A stretch of DNA of 51,807 nt from Acidimicrobiales bacterium (GCA_025463365.1 JAOBWM010000102.1:1-51807), one strand, 5' to 3'. Shown: positions 7,489 to 16,212, counted from the first letter of the stretch. Notes: generated from the sequence alone by a model not told the origin. Numbers and translations: made by a program.

Positions 7489-7767
7489 TCAGAACAGGCC
7501 GAGCTGGAGGCCGCCGGCGGCCTCGGTGAGCGGCACCCACTGCTCGCCGCCGCGCGGGCCGAGGACGCGCACCTCGATGCGGTCGACGGGGATCGCCCGG
7601 GCCCGGCCCCGGTCGTCGCGCAGGCCGACCGAGCCGTCGCGCTCGCGCCGCAGGACCACGCCGTCGCGGAACCGCTTGTCGGAGGCCCCGACGTAGCGGA
7701 TGAGCTGGCCGATCTCGAGGCCCACCTCGGCCAGGCGATCATCGACCGGCGACGTGCGCTTGGTCAT
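7489..7767 (-). CDS. Conserved hypothetical 92-aa protein
   Basis: Starts MTKRTSPVDDRLAEVGLEIG and ends GGLQLGLF. The ATG overlaps the stop codon of the upstream SDR gene in an ATGA arrangement, so it is translationally coupled to it. The protein is basic with a beta-rich middle (VLRRERDGSVGLRDDRGRARA) suggestive of a small SH3-like or barrel fold. There is no signal peptide or membrane segment. I do not recognise a named family. It lies between an SDR and a Mug-type DNA glycosylase on the same strand. Confidence 0.7.
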   Translation of the reverse strand: MTKRTSPVDDRLAEVGLEIGQLIRYVGASDKRFRDGVVLRRERDGSVGLRDDRGRARAIPVDRIEVRVLGPRGGEQWVPLTEAAGGLQLGLF

Positions 7768-8567
7768 CCCGGGGCGTCCCCGAGGCCGGCGAGGATGTTG
7801 GCCTGCAGCCGGCGCATCCCGGCCAGCCAACGATCCGGATCGGTGGCGCGGCGCTGGTAGTACCGGGCGACCTCGGGGTGCGGGAGGATCAGGAACTGCT
7901 CGGCCCCGATGCCTGCGACCACCGCCGCCGCCACCTCGGCCGGTTCGAGCAGGCCCTGGGACACGACGGTCTCCACCGACGAGATCCCCATGGCGTTGGC
8001 CAGCAGATCGGTGCGCACGCCCTGGGGGCACAGGCACGACACCTTGATGCCACGGTCGCCGTAGGTGATCGCGAGCCACTCGGCCACGGACACGGCCGCG
8101 TGCTTGGTGACGGAGTACGGCAGGTCTCCGATCTGGCTGAGCAGGCCGGCCGCCGACGCGGTGGAGAGCAGGTAGCCCTCGCCCCGGGCGAGCATCGAGG
8201 GGAGCACCGCCTCCGCGGCATGGACGTGGGCGAGGACGTTGACCCGCCAGATCCGGTCCCACACCTCGTCGGTGGCCTCGACCCCGGCGCCGGTGCCGAT
8301 GCCCGCGTTGGAGACGAACAGGTCGATCGGACCCAGGCGCTCCTCGACCTCGGCCACCAGCGCCCGGACGGCTGCCGCGTCGCTCACGTCGGCCGCGAGC
8401 CCGATGGCCGCGTCACCGAGCCTCGCGGCGGCCGCATCGACGTCGGCTTGGGCGAGGTCGACCACCGCCACGCCACGCGCTCCCTCGGCCACGAAGGCCT
8501 CCGCCAGGGCGAACCCGATGCCCTTCGCCCCACCCGTGACCACTGCGATCCGATCTCGAAGCTCCAT
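7764..8567 (-). CDS. Short-chain dehydrogenase/reductase
   Basis: Protein of 267 aa, a normal SDR length. It shows the cofactor motif VVTGGAKGIG at the N-terminus, VSNAGIG in the NAG position, the catalytic Ser in LLSTASAAG and the YxxxK pair in YSVTKHAA. Asp in VVDLAQ after the second strand suggests preference for NAD(H). The ATG at 8567 (MELRDRIAVV) is the first start that fits the fold; the frame is open further upstream. It lies 47 bases after the F420-type oxidoreductase and overlaps the next gene by four bases. Substrate is not evident; the neighbourhood suggests lipid or alcohol metabolism. Confidence 0.88.
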   Translation of the reverse strand: MELRDRIAVVTGGAKGIGFALAEAFVAEGARGVAVVDLAQADVDAAAARLGDAAIGLAADVSDAAAVRALVAEVEERLGPIDLFVSNAGIGTGAGVEATDEVWDRIWRVNVLAHVHAAEAVLPSMLARGEGYLLSTASAAGLLSQIGDLPYSVTKHAAVSVAEWLAITYGDRGIKVSCLCPQGVRTDLLANAMGISSVETVVSQGLLEPAEVAAAVVAGIGAEQFLILPHPEVARYYQRRATDPDRWLAGMRRLQANILAGLGDAPG

Positions 8568-8614
8568 GGGCCGCACCCTACCGAGGGGGTCTGACGGCAA
8601 CCGGGAGCGCACCG

Positions 8615-9598
8615 TCAGGCGGAGGCGGCTGCCTCCATGGTGTCGGTGACGACCTGGCGCCGGTCGCCGCCCCACGGCATGGGCATGAGCACCGGCACGT
8701 CGACGCCGGCGTCGACGTAGGCCCGGAAGGCCGCTCGGACCGTGTCGGCGTCGCCGAGGATGTCGATGGCATCGCAGAAGCGATCCGACACGGCCGCGAG
8801 GGCGCCTTCGCGGTCGCCGGCTGCGTGGCGCTCGCGGATCTCATCGACCTCATCACCGAACCCGGCCCGGCGGAAGTTGGCGGCGTAGGCATCGACCACC
8901 GCGTAGGAGAACAGGTCCCGGCGGGCCTTGTCGATCCCCTGCTCGCGGTCGCCCACCCCGGCGTGGACGTAGGCGTAGATCTCGGCCGCGCCCCCGGCGC
9001 GGACCTGCTCGACGGACCAGGCCACGTGCGAGGCCGGCAAGTAGTTGAGGAGCACGCCGTCGGCGACTTCGCCGGCGAGGCGCAACATCGCGGGGTTGAG
9101 GGCGCCCACGACGATCTTCGGGCGCTTGTCGCCCAGGCGCAGCCCGAGCCGGAACCCCTTGACCCGGTAGAAGTCGCCGTCGAAGTCGACCTTCTCGCCG
9201 GTCAGGCAGGCCCGCACGAGCGTCACGTACTCCCGGACGTGGGCCAGGGGCCGGTCCCCGTAGGCGACGCCGTGCCAGCGGCTCGTGACCACCGGAGAGG
9301 AGATCCCGACACCGAGCAGGATGTCGGCCTCGGGATGCAGCGCCTGGAGCGTGGCGGCGCCCATGGCGGCCACCATCGGCGTGCGGAGCTGGAGGGCGAG
9401 AACGCCGGTCCCGAGGTCGAGGCCCGGCGCGGCCGCACCCGCCGCGGCGAGGAGGGAGAACGCCTCGGGCCCTGTGGTCTCGGCCGTCCAGAAGGAGCGG
9501 TAGCCGAGTTCAGCGGCCTGACGAGCGGTGTCGATGGCGAGCTCCGGGCCGAGCGCCATGAGGCTGGCGAAGGTGAACCCGAGTCGATCGTGAGCCAT
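8615..9598 (-). CDS. LLM-class (luciferase-like) F420-dependent oxidoreductase
   Basis: Protein of 327 aa starting MAHDRLGFTFASLMALGPEL. It has the TIM-barrel signature of the bacterial luciferase-like superfamily: FWTAETTGPEAF, TGVLALQLRTPMVAAMGAATL, LGVGISSPVV with WHGVAYGDR, and KIVVGALNPAMLRLAGEVADGV. The closest style is that of F420-dependent reductases abundant in actinobacteria. It would pass hydride between reduced F420 and an unknown substrate. It lies 16 bases downstream of the Ser/Thr kinase gene and upstream of an SDR on the same strand, so these three genes may share a transcript. Confidence 0.87.
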   Translation of the reverse strand: MAHDRLGFTFASLMALGPELAIDTARQAAELGYRSFWTAETTGPEAFSLLAAAGAAAPGLDLGTGVLALQLRTPMVAAMGAATLQALHPEADILLGVGISSPVVTSRWHGVAYGDRPLAHVREYVTLVRACLTGEKVDFDGDFYRVKGFRLGLRLGDKRPKIVVGALNPAMLRLAGEVADGVLLNYLPASHVAWSVEQVRAGGAAEIYAYVHAGVGDREQGIDKARRDLFSYAVVDAYAANFRRAGFGDEVDEIRERHAAGDREGALAAVSDRFCDAIDILGDADTVRAAFRAYVDAGVDVPVLMPMPWGGDRRQVVTDTMEAAASA

Positions 9599-9614
9599 GC
9601 GACGACCCTACGGG

Positions 9615-11066
9615 TCAGAACGATCCCGACCGGGTGAGCACGTAGCGGTGGTCCGTGCGGTCCGATCCCACGGACTCCACCCGGACGCGGAGCGTGCCGC
9701 TGTCGTCGGATCCGCAGCCCGGATCGCTGATGCTGACCGTCGCGGCGGCCCCGTCACCGCTCACGGCGGTGCCCTCCACCTCGCCGTTGCGGAGCACCGT
9801 GAGCTTCTCGCTCACCCCTTCGGGAGCGGTGAGCGTGACGTGGACGGACCCGTCGCACAGCAGTTGGAGCTTGTCCTCGACCGGCAGCCGGTACGAGTCG
9901 ATGTCGTCGCGCGGCACGAGGTTGGCCGCGAGGCGGTCCTCGATCGCCGTGGTCGCCGTGTACGGGTCGGGCGCGGCCTCGCAGCCGTTGGCCCGGTCGC
10001 GGTCGTAGTCGTCGAAGCCGCGCCGGCACCGATGCCCATCGGAGTTCGGCGCCTTGGTCCCGCCGCACGGGAGGTAGCGCAGCGGCACGCAGGCCTCGGT
10101 GGTCGTCGTGGTGGCGTGCGGGCGGGGCTGGGTGCCGGGAAGGGCGGAGAGCCGGCCGCCGTTGCCGTCGCCTCCGGTGGCGACCGCGAGGACGGCGCCG
10201 GCGGCGAGCACCGAGACGGCCACCGCCGCGGCGACGCCCCTCCGGCGCCCCGGCCGGACGACGGTCCGCGCCGCCGTGCGTGGGTGGGTTCCCGCGGGGC
10301 CGCCGCGTGCCTCGGCCGCCGTGGGACGGCGTTCGGGATCACGATCGAGCATCCACTCGAGGCGGCGCCGGAGATCGGCCGGCACGGTCTTGGGCACCTT
10401 CTCGACGCGGCCGCTCGCCGCTCGCATCATCAAGACGCGGGGGTCGGCGGTGCCGAACGGACCGGTCCCGGTCGCGGCGAAGTTGACGGTCGCGCCGAGG
10501 GAGAAGATGTCGGACGCTGCGGTGGCCGTCTCGCCTCGCGCCTGCTCGGGGGCCATGAAGCCAGGCGTGCCGACCACGATCTCCGAGCCGGTGAGCCCGA
10601 GCGTCGCGTCCCGGTGGATGGCGGCGCCGAAGTCGGCGAGGGCGGCCTTGCCGTCGGCGTCGAAGAGGACGTTTGCCGGCTTGATGTCGCGGTGGACGAT
10701 GCCTTGGCGGTGGGCAGCGGTCAAGCCGTCGAGCAGGCGGTCGGCGAGGGCGCGGATCTCGTTCGGGCGCATCGGGCCGGTCTCGGCGATCCGCTGGGAC
10801 AGGTTGCCGCCCGGCAGGTATGCCATGACGAGGACGAGGTCGTCCCCGTCGTCCACCACGTCGAGGAGGCGGACGAGGGCGGGGTGATCGAGCTGCCGCA
10901 GCACCTCGGCCTCGCGGCGGATCCGCTGGCGGGCCTGCTCGAGCTCTTCGGGCGTGCCGTGCAGCGACAGGCGCTTGAGGGCCACCTCTCGACCGTCGGG
11001 ATCGCGCCCGAGGTCCACGACCCCCATGCCGCCCCGCCCGATGCGGCGGATCGTCTCGTAGCGCAC
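9615..11066 (-). CDS. Transmembrane serine/threonine protein kinase with a cysteine-rich extracellular domain
   Basis: Protein of 483 aa, Hanks type. The Gly loop is IGRGGMGVVDLG (residues 9-20), VALK gives the ATP-binding Lys31, HRDIKPANVLF has the catalytic Asp127, DFG is at 145-147 and APE at 172-174. A single membrane helix is at about 278-297. Outside it, a Cys-rich segment (C326 to C362, ending DYDRDRANGCEAAPD) precedes a beta-rich C-terminal region. That layout is typical of a sensor kinase that reads an extracellular cue. The start is GTG at 11066 (VRYETIRRIG), the only one matching the kinase N-terminus. It heads the leftward run with the F420-type oxidoreductase. Confidence 0.9.
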   Translation of the reverse strand: MRYETIRRIGRGGMGVVDLGRDPDGREVALKRLSLHGTPEELEQARQRIRREAEVLRQLDHPALVRLLDVVDDGDDLVLVMAYLPGGNLSQRIAETGPMRPNEIRALADRLLDGLTAAHRQGIVHRDIKPANVLFDADGKAALADFGAAIHRDATLGLTGSEIVVGTPGFMAPEQARGETATAASDIFSLGATVNFAATGTGPFGTADPRVLMMRAASGRVEKVPKTVPADLRRRLEWMLDRDPERRPTAAEARGGPAGTHPRTAARTVVRPGRRRGVAAAVAVSVLAAGAVLAVATGGDGNGGRLSALPGTQPRPHATTTTTEACVPLRYLPCGGTKAPNSDGHRCRRGFDDYDRDRANGCEAAPDPYTATTAIEDRLAANLVPRDDIDSYRLPVEDKLQLLCDGSVHVTLTAPEGVSEKLTVLRNGEVEGTAVSGDGAAATVSISDPGCGSDDSGTLRVRVESVGSDRTDHRYVLTRSGSF

Positions 11067-11195
11067 GGCGGCAAGGGTACGGCGAACCCACGACCAGCCG
11101 AGGGGTCGCGCCGTCGTGTTTCCGTCGGGTGAAACCCGTCGACGAGGCGGCAAGGCGCGCGTCGATCGCGGGTGGTGCCGGGTAGGGTGGCCCTC

Positions 11196-11378
11196 GTGAC
11201 CGAGACCGCAGTGCCAGAGATCGTCATCCAAGAAGCCCTGGCCGTGATCGACCAGGCCCTCGGGACCATGCAGCAACGAGAGCTCGTCTCCACCGATGAG
11301 GTGGCGGACCTGCTGTTGGACCTGCGGCTCCTGCTGGCCACCGCTCCCGCGCCCTTGCCCGTCCCCTCGGGCGTCTGA
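11196..11378 (+). CDS. Small conserved hypothetical protein (60 aa)
   Basis: Starts at GTG 11196 with GGTAGGGTGG just upstream, reading VTETAVPEIVIQEALAVIDQ. It is predicted to be mostly helical and slightly acidic with a Pro-rich tail. It is divergent from the Ser/Thr kinase and ends 15 bases before the end of the convergent WS/DGAT gene. Codon use follows the GC-biased pattern of real genes here. No family is recognised. Confidence 0.6.
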   Translation: MTETAVPEIVIQEALAVIDQALGTMQQRELVSTDEVADLLLDLRLLLATAPAPLPVPSGV

Positions 11379-11393
11379 CCTGCCCCCAGGCGG

Positions 11394-12788
11394 TCAGCGT
11401 CCCAACGCGACCAGTTCTGCGAACGCGTCGATGATGTCGTCGCGCAGCGCAGCGGGATCGTCCACGGCGGCGGCATCCACGTGCAGGCCGAGGTCCAAGA
11501 GTCCTCGGTAGCTCATCGTGGTGAGGTTCCAGGCGGTGCCGGCGATCGGGCCGAGCGGGAAGTTCCCGGTCATGAGCGCGCCCCCGATGTAGAGGTCGAA
11601 GGGTGCGGCGCGCACGTTGGACGTGGCGAAGTCGACCGTCTCGACCTGTTGGCGGGCCAGGCGCACCACGGCGGGGCGGGGGAGCAGGTTGACCAAGCCG
11701 GCGAACGACGCGGTCAGGCCCAGGGCCCGCTCGGTCTTGGTGACGGCGAGCCGCTGGTGGATCTCGGCGAAGCGCGTGCGAGGGTCGGCCTCGAGGGGGA
11801 CGAGGACGCGGGTGGGGGTGAAGGCGTTGCCGCCGGGTGCCCGGTCCGTGCGCGTGCTGACCGGCATCGACATGCGCAGCTCGGCCACCTCGACGCCACG
11901 GCGACGGTGGTAGGTGCCGGCGCCGCCGGCGGCGGCCGCCACGAAGACGTCGTTGACGCTGCCGCCCAGCGCGGTGGCAGCGGCCTTCACGTCGGCCAGG
12001 GGGACCTCGAAGGTGTGGAGCTCGCGGCGCAGGGACCGGCCCGTCCACAGTGGCGACCGGTGGCTGTCGACCACGCCCAGCTGGCGGATCAGTGACCGGG
12101 CCGTGGCCGCCGCCTCCGTGGGAAGCCCGGCGACGAGCGCCGCCAGGTGGGCGGGGTCCCGGGCGAGGTCCGCGGCGGTCCCGACGATGGAGCGGGCGGT
12201 CTCGGCGTTGCGCCGAGTGGCGTCGGTGACGGCGCCGAGGGCAGCCGACCAGGGCGGCCGGTTGCCGGCGGGCGGCGGACCGTCGTCGATCGGTGGGGGC
12301 TCCGGGGCATCGCGCTCGAGGTCGATGAACTCCACCGACATCCGGATCCCGCCCTTCCCGTCGGTGATGGTGTGGTGCATCTTCTGCACCATGGCGGCCC
12401 GGCCGTCGGGGAGGCCGTCGACGACGGTGAACTCCCACAGCGGCCGGTTGCGGGGGAAGGGGGCGCGGGCCAGCGCGACGGCGAGCTCGCGGGCGTCGGC
12501 GTCGGTGGACCCAGCGGGGAGGGTGACGTGGCGGAGATGGCGGTCGAGGTCGAAGTCGGGGTCGTCCTCCCAGCCCGGGTTGGCGACCGGTCCGTAGCCC
12601 GACGTGACGCGGCGGCGCAGGCGGGGCACGACCCGGCTCGCCCGCCACAGGCGGCGGCGGAGGCGTTCGGGGTCGGGCAGCCGGTCGAAGAAGGTGAGGT
12701 TGGCGAAGGTGGAGGAGAGGTGCGGATCGGTCTCGAGGCTCCACATGAGGGCCTCGACGTCGGACATCCGCTCCACGTCGGCGCTCAC
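11394..12788 (-). CDS. Wax ester synthase/diacylglycerol acyltransferase (WS/DGAT)
   Basis: Protein of 464 aa, the typical length. The catalytic motif HHTITDG is at residues 138-144, matching HHxxxDG of this acyltransferase family. NDVFVAAAAGG and SNVRAAP correspond to the conserved later motifs (ND box and the SNVPGP-like motif). It joins an acyl-CoA to diacylglycerol or a fatty alcohol at the membrane face, making storage lipid. It starts at GTG 12788, overlapping the stop of the PAP2 gene as GTGA, so translation is coupled. PAP2-type phosphatase followed by DGAT suggests consecutive steps of triacylglycerol synthesis. Confidence 0.9.
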   Translation of the reverse strand: MSADVERMSDVEALMWSLETDPHLSSTFANLTFFDRLPDPERLRRRLWRASRVVPRLRRRVTSGYGPVANPGWEDDPDFDLDRHLRHVTLPAGSTDADARELAVALARAPFPRNRPLWEFTVVDGLPDGRAAMVQKMHHTITDGKGGIRMSVEFIDLERDAPEPPPIDDGPPPAGNRPPWSAALGAVTDATRRNAETARSIVGTAADLARDPAHLAALVAGLPTEAAATARSLIRQLGVVDSHRSPLWTGRSLRRELHTFEVPLADVKAAATALGGSVNDVFVAAAAGGAGTYHRRRGVEVAELRMSMPVSTRTDRAPGGNAFTPTRVLVPLEADPRTRFAEIHQRLAVTKTERALGLTASFAGLVNLLPRPAVVRLARQQVETVDFATSNVRAAPFDLYIGGALMTGNFPLGPIAGTAWNLTTMSYRGLLDLGLHVDAAAVDDPAALRDDIIDAFAELVALGR

Positions 12789-13354
12789 GACCGGCGCTCC
12801 ACCGGCCAGCGACGGGCCACGAACCGTCCGATGGCGGCCCCGATGGCCACGCCGACCAGCACGTCGGAGGCGTGGTGGACCTGGACGTGGACCCGGCTGG
12901 TGGCGACCACTGCGGCGAGGGCGACGTAGACCGGGGCCAGCTTCGGGTCCCGCTGGCTCAACAAGATGGCGGCCACCGTGGCGGAGCTGGCGTGCCCGCT
13001 GGGGAAGCTCGAGGTGAGGGGCTTGCGGACGTGGAGCGGGCGGGGCTCCGCCGGCGTCGGGCGAGGGCGTCGCACCAGGCGCTTGATGCCCTGGTTGACG
13101 AGGAGGGATTCGGCGCCGAGGGCCAGGGCGAGGCGGCCGAAGGCGTCGGCGTCGTCGTCGGAGCGAATGCCTTGGGCCGCCCCGATCATCAGCCACAGCA
13201 CGCTGAAGTCGCCGACCTCCGAGGCCACGTAGAAGAGGCGGTCGAGGCTGGGACGACCACGGAACGCCAGGCCCCAGAGGCGATCGGCCCCGTCGTCGAG
13301 GTGGTCGATCGGGCTCGGCAGGTTGTCGTCGGTGTGGCGTCCCGATTCGGTCAC
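12785..13354 (-). CDS. PAP2-family phosphatase
   Basis: Protein of 189 aa starting at GTG 13354 (VTESGRHTDDN). The three motifs of the PAP2/acid phosphatase superfamily are present: KRLVRRPRP, then SSFPSGHAS, then SRVHVQVHHASD. Hydrophobic segments indicate an integral membrane protein. Such enzymes remove phosphate from phosphatidate, diacylglycerol pyrophosphate or polyprenyl pyrophosphate. Because the next gene, overlapping by four bases, is a diacylglycerol acyltransferase, phosphatidate is a reasonable substrate, though this is inferred from context. It follows the RecB-type nuclease gene after 11 bases. Confidence 0.88.
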   Translation of the reverse strand: MTESGRHTDDNLPSPIDHLDDGADRLWGLAFRGRPSLDRLFYVASEVGDFSVLWLMIGAAQGIRSDDDADAFGRLALALGAESLLVNQGIKRLVRRPRPTPAEPRPLHVRKPLTSSFPSGHASSATVAAILLSQRDPKLAPVYVALAAVVATSRVHVQVHHASDVLVGVAIGAAIGRFVARRWPVERRS

Positions 13355-13365
13355 GACGGGCGAGC

Positions 13366-14199
13366 CTAGGTGGCCGCTGCGACCGCCGGACCCGGCGCGG
13401 TGATCTCGACCGGTGTGGGCACGAGGTCCAGCGAGCCGCCCTGGGCGGGGCAGTACGCGTGGAAGCCGCACCAGTTGCACAGCGGACCGGGCCGGGGACG
13501 GAAGTCCTCCCGCTCACACGCGCGCTCGACCGCCTGCCACAGCGCGCCGATCTTGTTCTTCAGGCCCCGGATCGATTGCTCCGTGGGCTCGGTGGTGATG
13601 GTGAGGCCGTCGGCGAGGTACTGGAGCTGGATGCGTGCCGGCAACACGCCGAACAGTTCCTTGCACAGCAGCGCGTAGAACGTGACCCCGCCGAGGCGGC
13701 CCTGCTGGTGGGTGGAGCTCGGCGAGCGACCCGTCTTGTAGTCCGTGACCACGAGGCCGCCGGCCTCGTCGAGCTCGAGGCGATCGATGATGCCGCGGAC
13801 GCGGATCTCCCCCACGCGGGCTTCGAGCTTGAGCTCGAGGCCGATCGGGTTGACACCCCGCGGGTCCTCGATGTCGAAGTACCGCCGGACGAGCCGGGCA
13901 GCGTCGGCCAGGAACGCTGCCTCTGCCTCGGCGTCGAGATCCAGGCCGGTGTACTCCGGATGGGTGCGCAGCTCGGCGAAGGCCCGGTCCAGGTTTGCTT
14001 CCGCGGCCTCCACCGTGCGTTCCGGGCCGGGCCGGCCGAACAGGTGCTGCAGGGCCAGGTGCACGAGGGTGCCCTTGGTGGCGGGGGCCGACGGCGGCTC
14101 CGGAAGACCGTCGATCGCGGACAGCCGGAAGGCCAACGCACAGTCGGAGAAGGACGAGATCTTCGACGGGGACAGGGTGCCCGGCGGCGTCAACGGCAT
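13366..14199 (-). CDS. RecB-family PD-(D/E)XK exonuclease with probable Fe-S cluster
   Basis: Protein of 277 aa starting MPLTPPGTLSPSKISSFSDC. The nuclease core is GIIDRLE (D139) and VVTDYKTGR (D153, K155), followed by QQGRLGGVTFYAL, the QxxxY-type motif of RecB/Cas4/AddB nucleases. Cys20 together with CNWCGFHAYC (C241, C244, C250) matches the four-Cys 4Fe-4S staple of AddB and Cas4 enzymes. There is no helicase partner and no CRISPR genes nearby, so it is a stand-alone actinobacterial type. It would act in DNA end processing or repair. It is the first gene of a tight leftward run with PAP2 and WS/DGAT, although the functions look unrelated. Confidence 0.85.
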   Translation of the reverse strand: MPLTPPGTLSPSKISSFSDCALAFRLSAIDGLPEPPSAPATKGTLVHLALQHLFGRPGPERTVEAAEANLDRAFAELRTHPEYTGLDLDAEAEAAFLADAARLVRRYFDIEDPRGVNPIGLELKLEARVGEIRVRGIIDRLELDEAGGLVVTDYKTGRSPSSTHQQGRLGGVTFYALLCKELFGVLPARIQLQYLADGLTITTEPTEQSIRGLKNKIGALWQAVERACEREDFRPRPGPLCNWCGFHAYCPAQGGSLDLVPTPVEITAPGPAVAAAT

Positions 14200-14259
14200 G
14201 AGGCCACGGTACCCGGGGCCCCTGACAACGAAGGGGAGGGTGGTCGGTACGCTCGCCCG

Positions 14260-14655
14260 GTGCCCGAGCCCGCCGCCACCGCCGACACCGAGGCGCTGCT
14301 GGAGGCGAACGCCGCGTTCTACGCCGCCTTCGAGCAACGGGACCTCGACGCCATGTCGGACGTCTGGCTGCACGAGGAGCACGTCGTGTGCACCCATCCG
14401 GGGTGGACCACGCTGCGGGGCTGGGCGGGGGTCGCGGCCTCCTGGTTCGCCCTGTTCCAGGGCGATCGCCCCATGCAGTTCATCCTCACCGAGGTCGCCG
14501 CGGTCGTGGCCGGTGACGCCGGCTGGGTGACGCTCGACGAGAACATGCTCTCGGGTTCGCAGACCCAGACGGTCGCGGCGACGAACGTGTTCCAGCGGGT
14601 CGAGGGCCGCTGGTGGCTCGTCGTGCACCACGGCTCGGGCATCGCGACGGGCTGA
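14260..14655 (+). CDS. SnoaL-like / NTF2-fold protein
   Basis: Protein of 131 aa from GTG 14260, divergent from the nuclease gene 60 bases away. It begins with a helix (LLEANAAFYAAFEQRDLDAM) followed by WLHEEHVVCTHPGW, WFALFQG, TNVFQRVEGRWWLVVHHGSG. This is the pattern of SnoaL-like ketosteroid-isomerase-fold proteins, specifically the subgroup with HP-G-W and a C-terminal VHHH-like strand. It may bind a small hydrophobic ligand or act as an isomerase or hydratase. Substrate is unknown. Confidence 0.82.
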   Translation: MPEPAATADTEALLEANAAFYAAFEQRDLDAMSDVWLHEEHVVCTHPGWTTLRGWAGVAASWFALFQGDRPMQFILTEVAAVVAGDAGWVTLDENMLSGSQTQTVAATNVFQRVEGRWWLVVHHGSGIATG

Positions 14656-14728
14656 CGCCCGCCGGTCCCAGACGGCCGCGGCAGCTCACCGACGTAGGCT
14701 GAGGGTGCCGACTGCCCCGAGGCGTGCC

Positions 14729-15340
14729 GTGACCACACCCCAGCTCGACGAACCGATCGACGGCCGTACGGCCCGCGCGGTCCGCACCCGCGATGGGATC
14801 GTCGATGCCTGCCTCGAGCTCATCGACGAGGGCGACATCCGGCCCACCGGGCCTCGCATCGCTGAGCGCGCCGGCGTGTCGGTCCGCTCGGTGTTCCAGC
14901 ACTTCGACGACCTGGAAACCCTGTTCTCGGCGGTTGGTGACCGCGTGGCCCGCCGGATCGCGTCGATCGTCGAGCCCATCGACGCGTCGGACCCGCTGGC
15001 CGACCGGGTCGAAGCCTTCGCCCGCCAGCGGTCCCGGGTGCTCGAGGTCCTCACGCCGGTCCTGCGCGCCGCCATGGTCTATGCCGCGTCGTCGGAGGTG
15101 ATCACCCGGCAGTTCCAGGACGGCCACACCTTCCTGCGCGAGCAGGTCCGCCAGGTGTTCGCCCCGGAGCTGGCCGCCGGCGAGCACGCCCGCGAGCTCG
15201 GGGACACCCTCATCGCCGCCTCGTCGTGGCCGTCGTGGAACCTGTGGCGCTCGAGCGAGGGCCGCACCTTCGAGCAATCCCGCGAGGCCATGGCTTGGAT
15301 GATCGGCGCCGCGCTGGCCGCGACGGGCGCCCGGCTTTGA
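14729..15340 (+). CDS. TetR-family transcriptional regulator
   Basis: Protein of 203 aa. The N-terminal helix-turn-helix is GPRIAERAGVSVRSVFQHFDD, the classic TetR pattern, followed by a helical ligand-binding domain. I chose GTG 14729 because GAGG lies six bases upstream; GTG 14705 is in frame but its ribosome binding site is too close. The next gene starts at a TTG that overlaps this gene's stop (TTGA), so it should be co-translated. The regulator could control itself and the two orphan genes after it. Whether it also binds the CTTGACCG palindromes further on is unknown. Confidence 0.88.
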   Translation: MTTPQLDEPIDGRTARAVRTRDGIVDACLELIDEGDIRPTGPRIAERAGVSVRSVFQHFDDLETLFSAVGDRVARRIASIVEPIDASDPLADRVEAFARQRSRVLEVLTPVLRAAMVYAASSEVITRQFQDGHTFLREQVRQVFAPELAAGEHARELGDTLIAASSWPSWNLWRSSEGRTFEQSREAMAWMIGAALAATGARL

Positions 15341-16212
15341 GCGCGGACGCGGTGTCGCCCGCGGGGCCCGGGTCCGATGCCGGTCACCGCCTCGCCGTGT
15401 GGGGCCGGGCGCTGGTGCCGCGTGTGCCTGACCTCGTCCGGGCCTACCTGCCGGGATCGCCGATCGATGCCCGTCGGCGGGAGCTGCTCGTCGCGACGGT
15501 GGCCGCCGGGCTCGGGTGCGACCGCCTCGAACGGGTGCACCGCGACTGGCACGACCTGCTCGGCCCGCCCGAGCTCAGTGAGGTCGACGACGATGTCGCC
15601 GCGTGGGCTATCGCCATCGCCCTCGGCGGACCCGATGCCGAGCCGTCGGTCGGCCTGCCCGAGGAACTGACCGGCGCGTCGCGGCGGGCCGCGATGGCCC
15701 TCGTGGCGCACACGGCCGCGTCCGTCGCGTCGATCGATGCCACCGCCGAGCTCGTCCGCCGCCTGCGCGGTGAGCGCTCGGAGCACGGCGAGCAGGAGGG
15801 CGGCCTGGCCGGCCGGCTGCTCGCCTCGATGGCCGGGCTCGCGCTCGTCACGCCCACCGCCGCGGTCGGGGCGGTCGTCGCCGTCGCAGGTCGGCTGGTG
15901 CCGCCACCGGCGGCGCTCGAGCTCGCCGAGGACCCGAACCTGCTCGCCCAGCTGCTGTCGGAGACGCTGCCCACCTGGTTCGGCAGCGCCTGGGGCCGCA
16001 CGTTCGTCGCCGCGCTGCCGGCGGCGATCCCGGTGGGCGTCAGCTCGGGGCGCACCGGCGCCACGGTCCGGGTCGGCGAGGGTCGCCTGCGCATCACCAA
16101 CGGCATCGACCCCGACGTCTGGGCGGTGTTCGACGGAGAGATCGACGCCCTCGTGCGGGCCGGGTCGCTCAGCCTCACGCGCGAGCTTCGGGCCGACCGC
16201 CTCCCGCGTTGA
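15337..16212 (+). CDS. Conserved hypothetical protein (possible AhpD-like fold)
   Basis: Protein of 291 aa from TTG 15337, overlapping the TetR stop by four bases (a GTG five codons later is an alternative). The N-terminal third (PIDARRRELLVATVAAGLGC, then VHRDWHDLLG) resembles the carboxymuconolactone decarboxylase/AhpD helical fold but lacks its CxxC redox pair. A hydrophobic stretch follows at about residues 160-195. The C-terminal part (RLRITNGIDPDVWAVFDGEI) could be a small lipid-binding or SCP2-like domain. All these assignments are weak. It is coupled to TetR upstream and to a 67-aa gene downstream. Confidence 0.6.
   Translation: MSADAVSPAGPGSDAGHRLAVWGRALVPRVPDLVRAYLPGSPIDARRRELLVATVAAGLGCDRLERVHRDWHDLLGPPELSEVDDDVAAWAIAIALGGPDAEPSVGLPEELTGASRRAAMALVAHTAASVASIDATAELVRRLRGERSEHGEQEGGLAGRLLASMAGLALVTPTAAVGAVVAVAGRLVPPPAALELAEDPNLLAQLLSETLPTWFGSAWGRTFVAALPAAIPVGVSSGRTGATVRVGEGRLRITNGIDPDVWAVFDGEIDALVRAGSLSLTRELRADRLPR

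Noticed and set aside
13366-14199. Cas4 of a CRISPR system
   Set aside because: The Fe-S nuclease motif is shared, but there are no other cas genes and no repeats in the window; a stand-alone RecB-family nuclease fits better.
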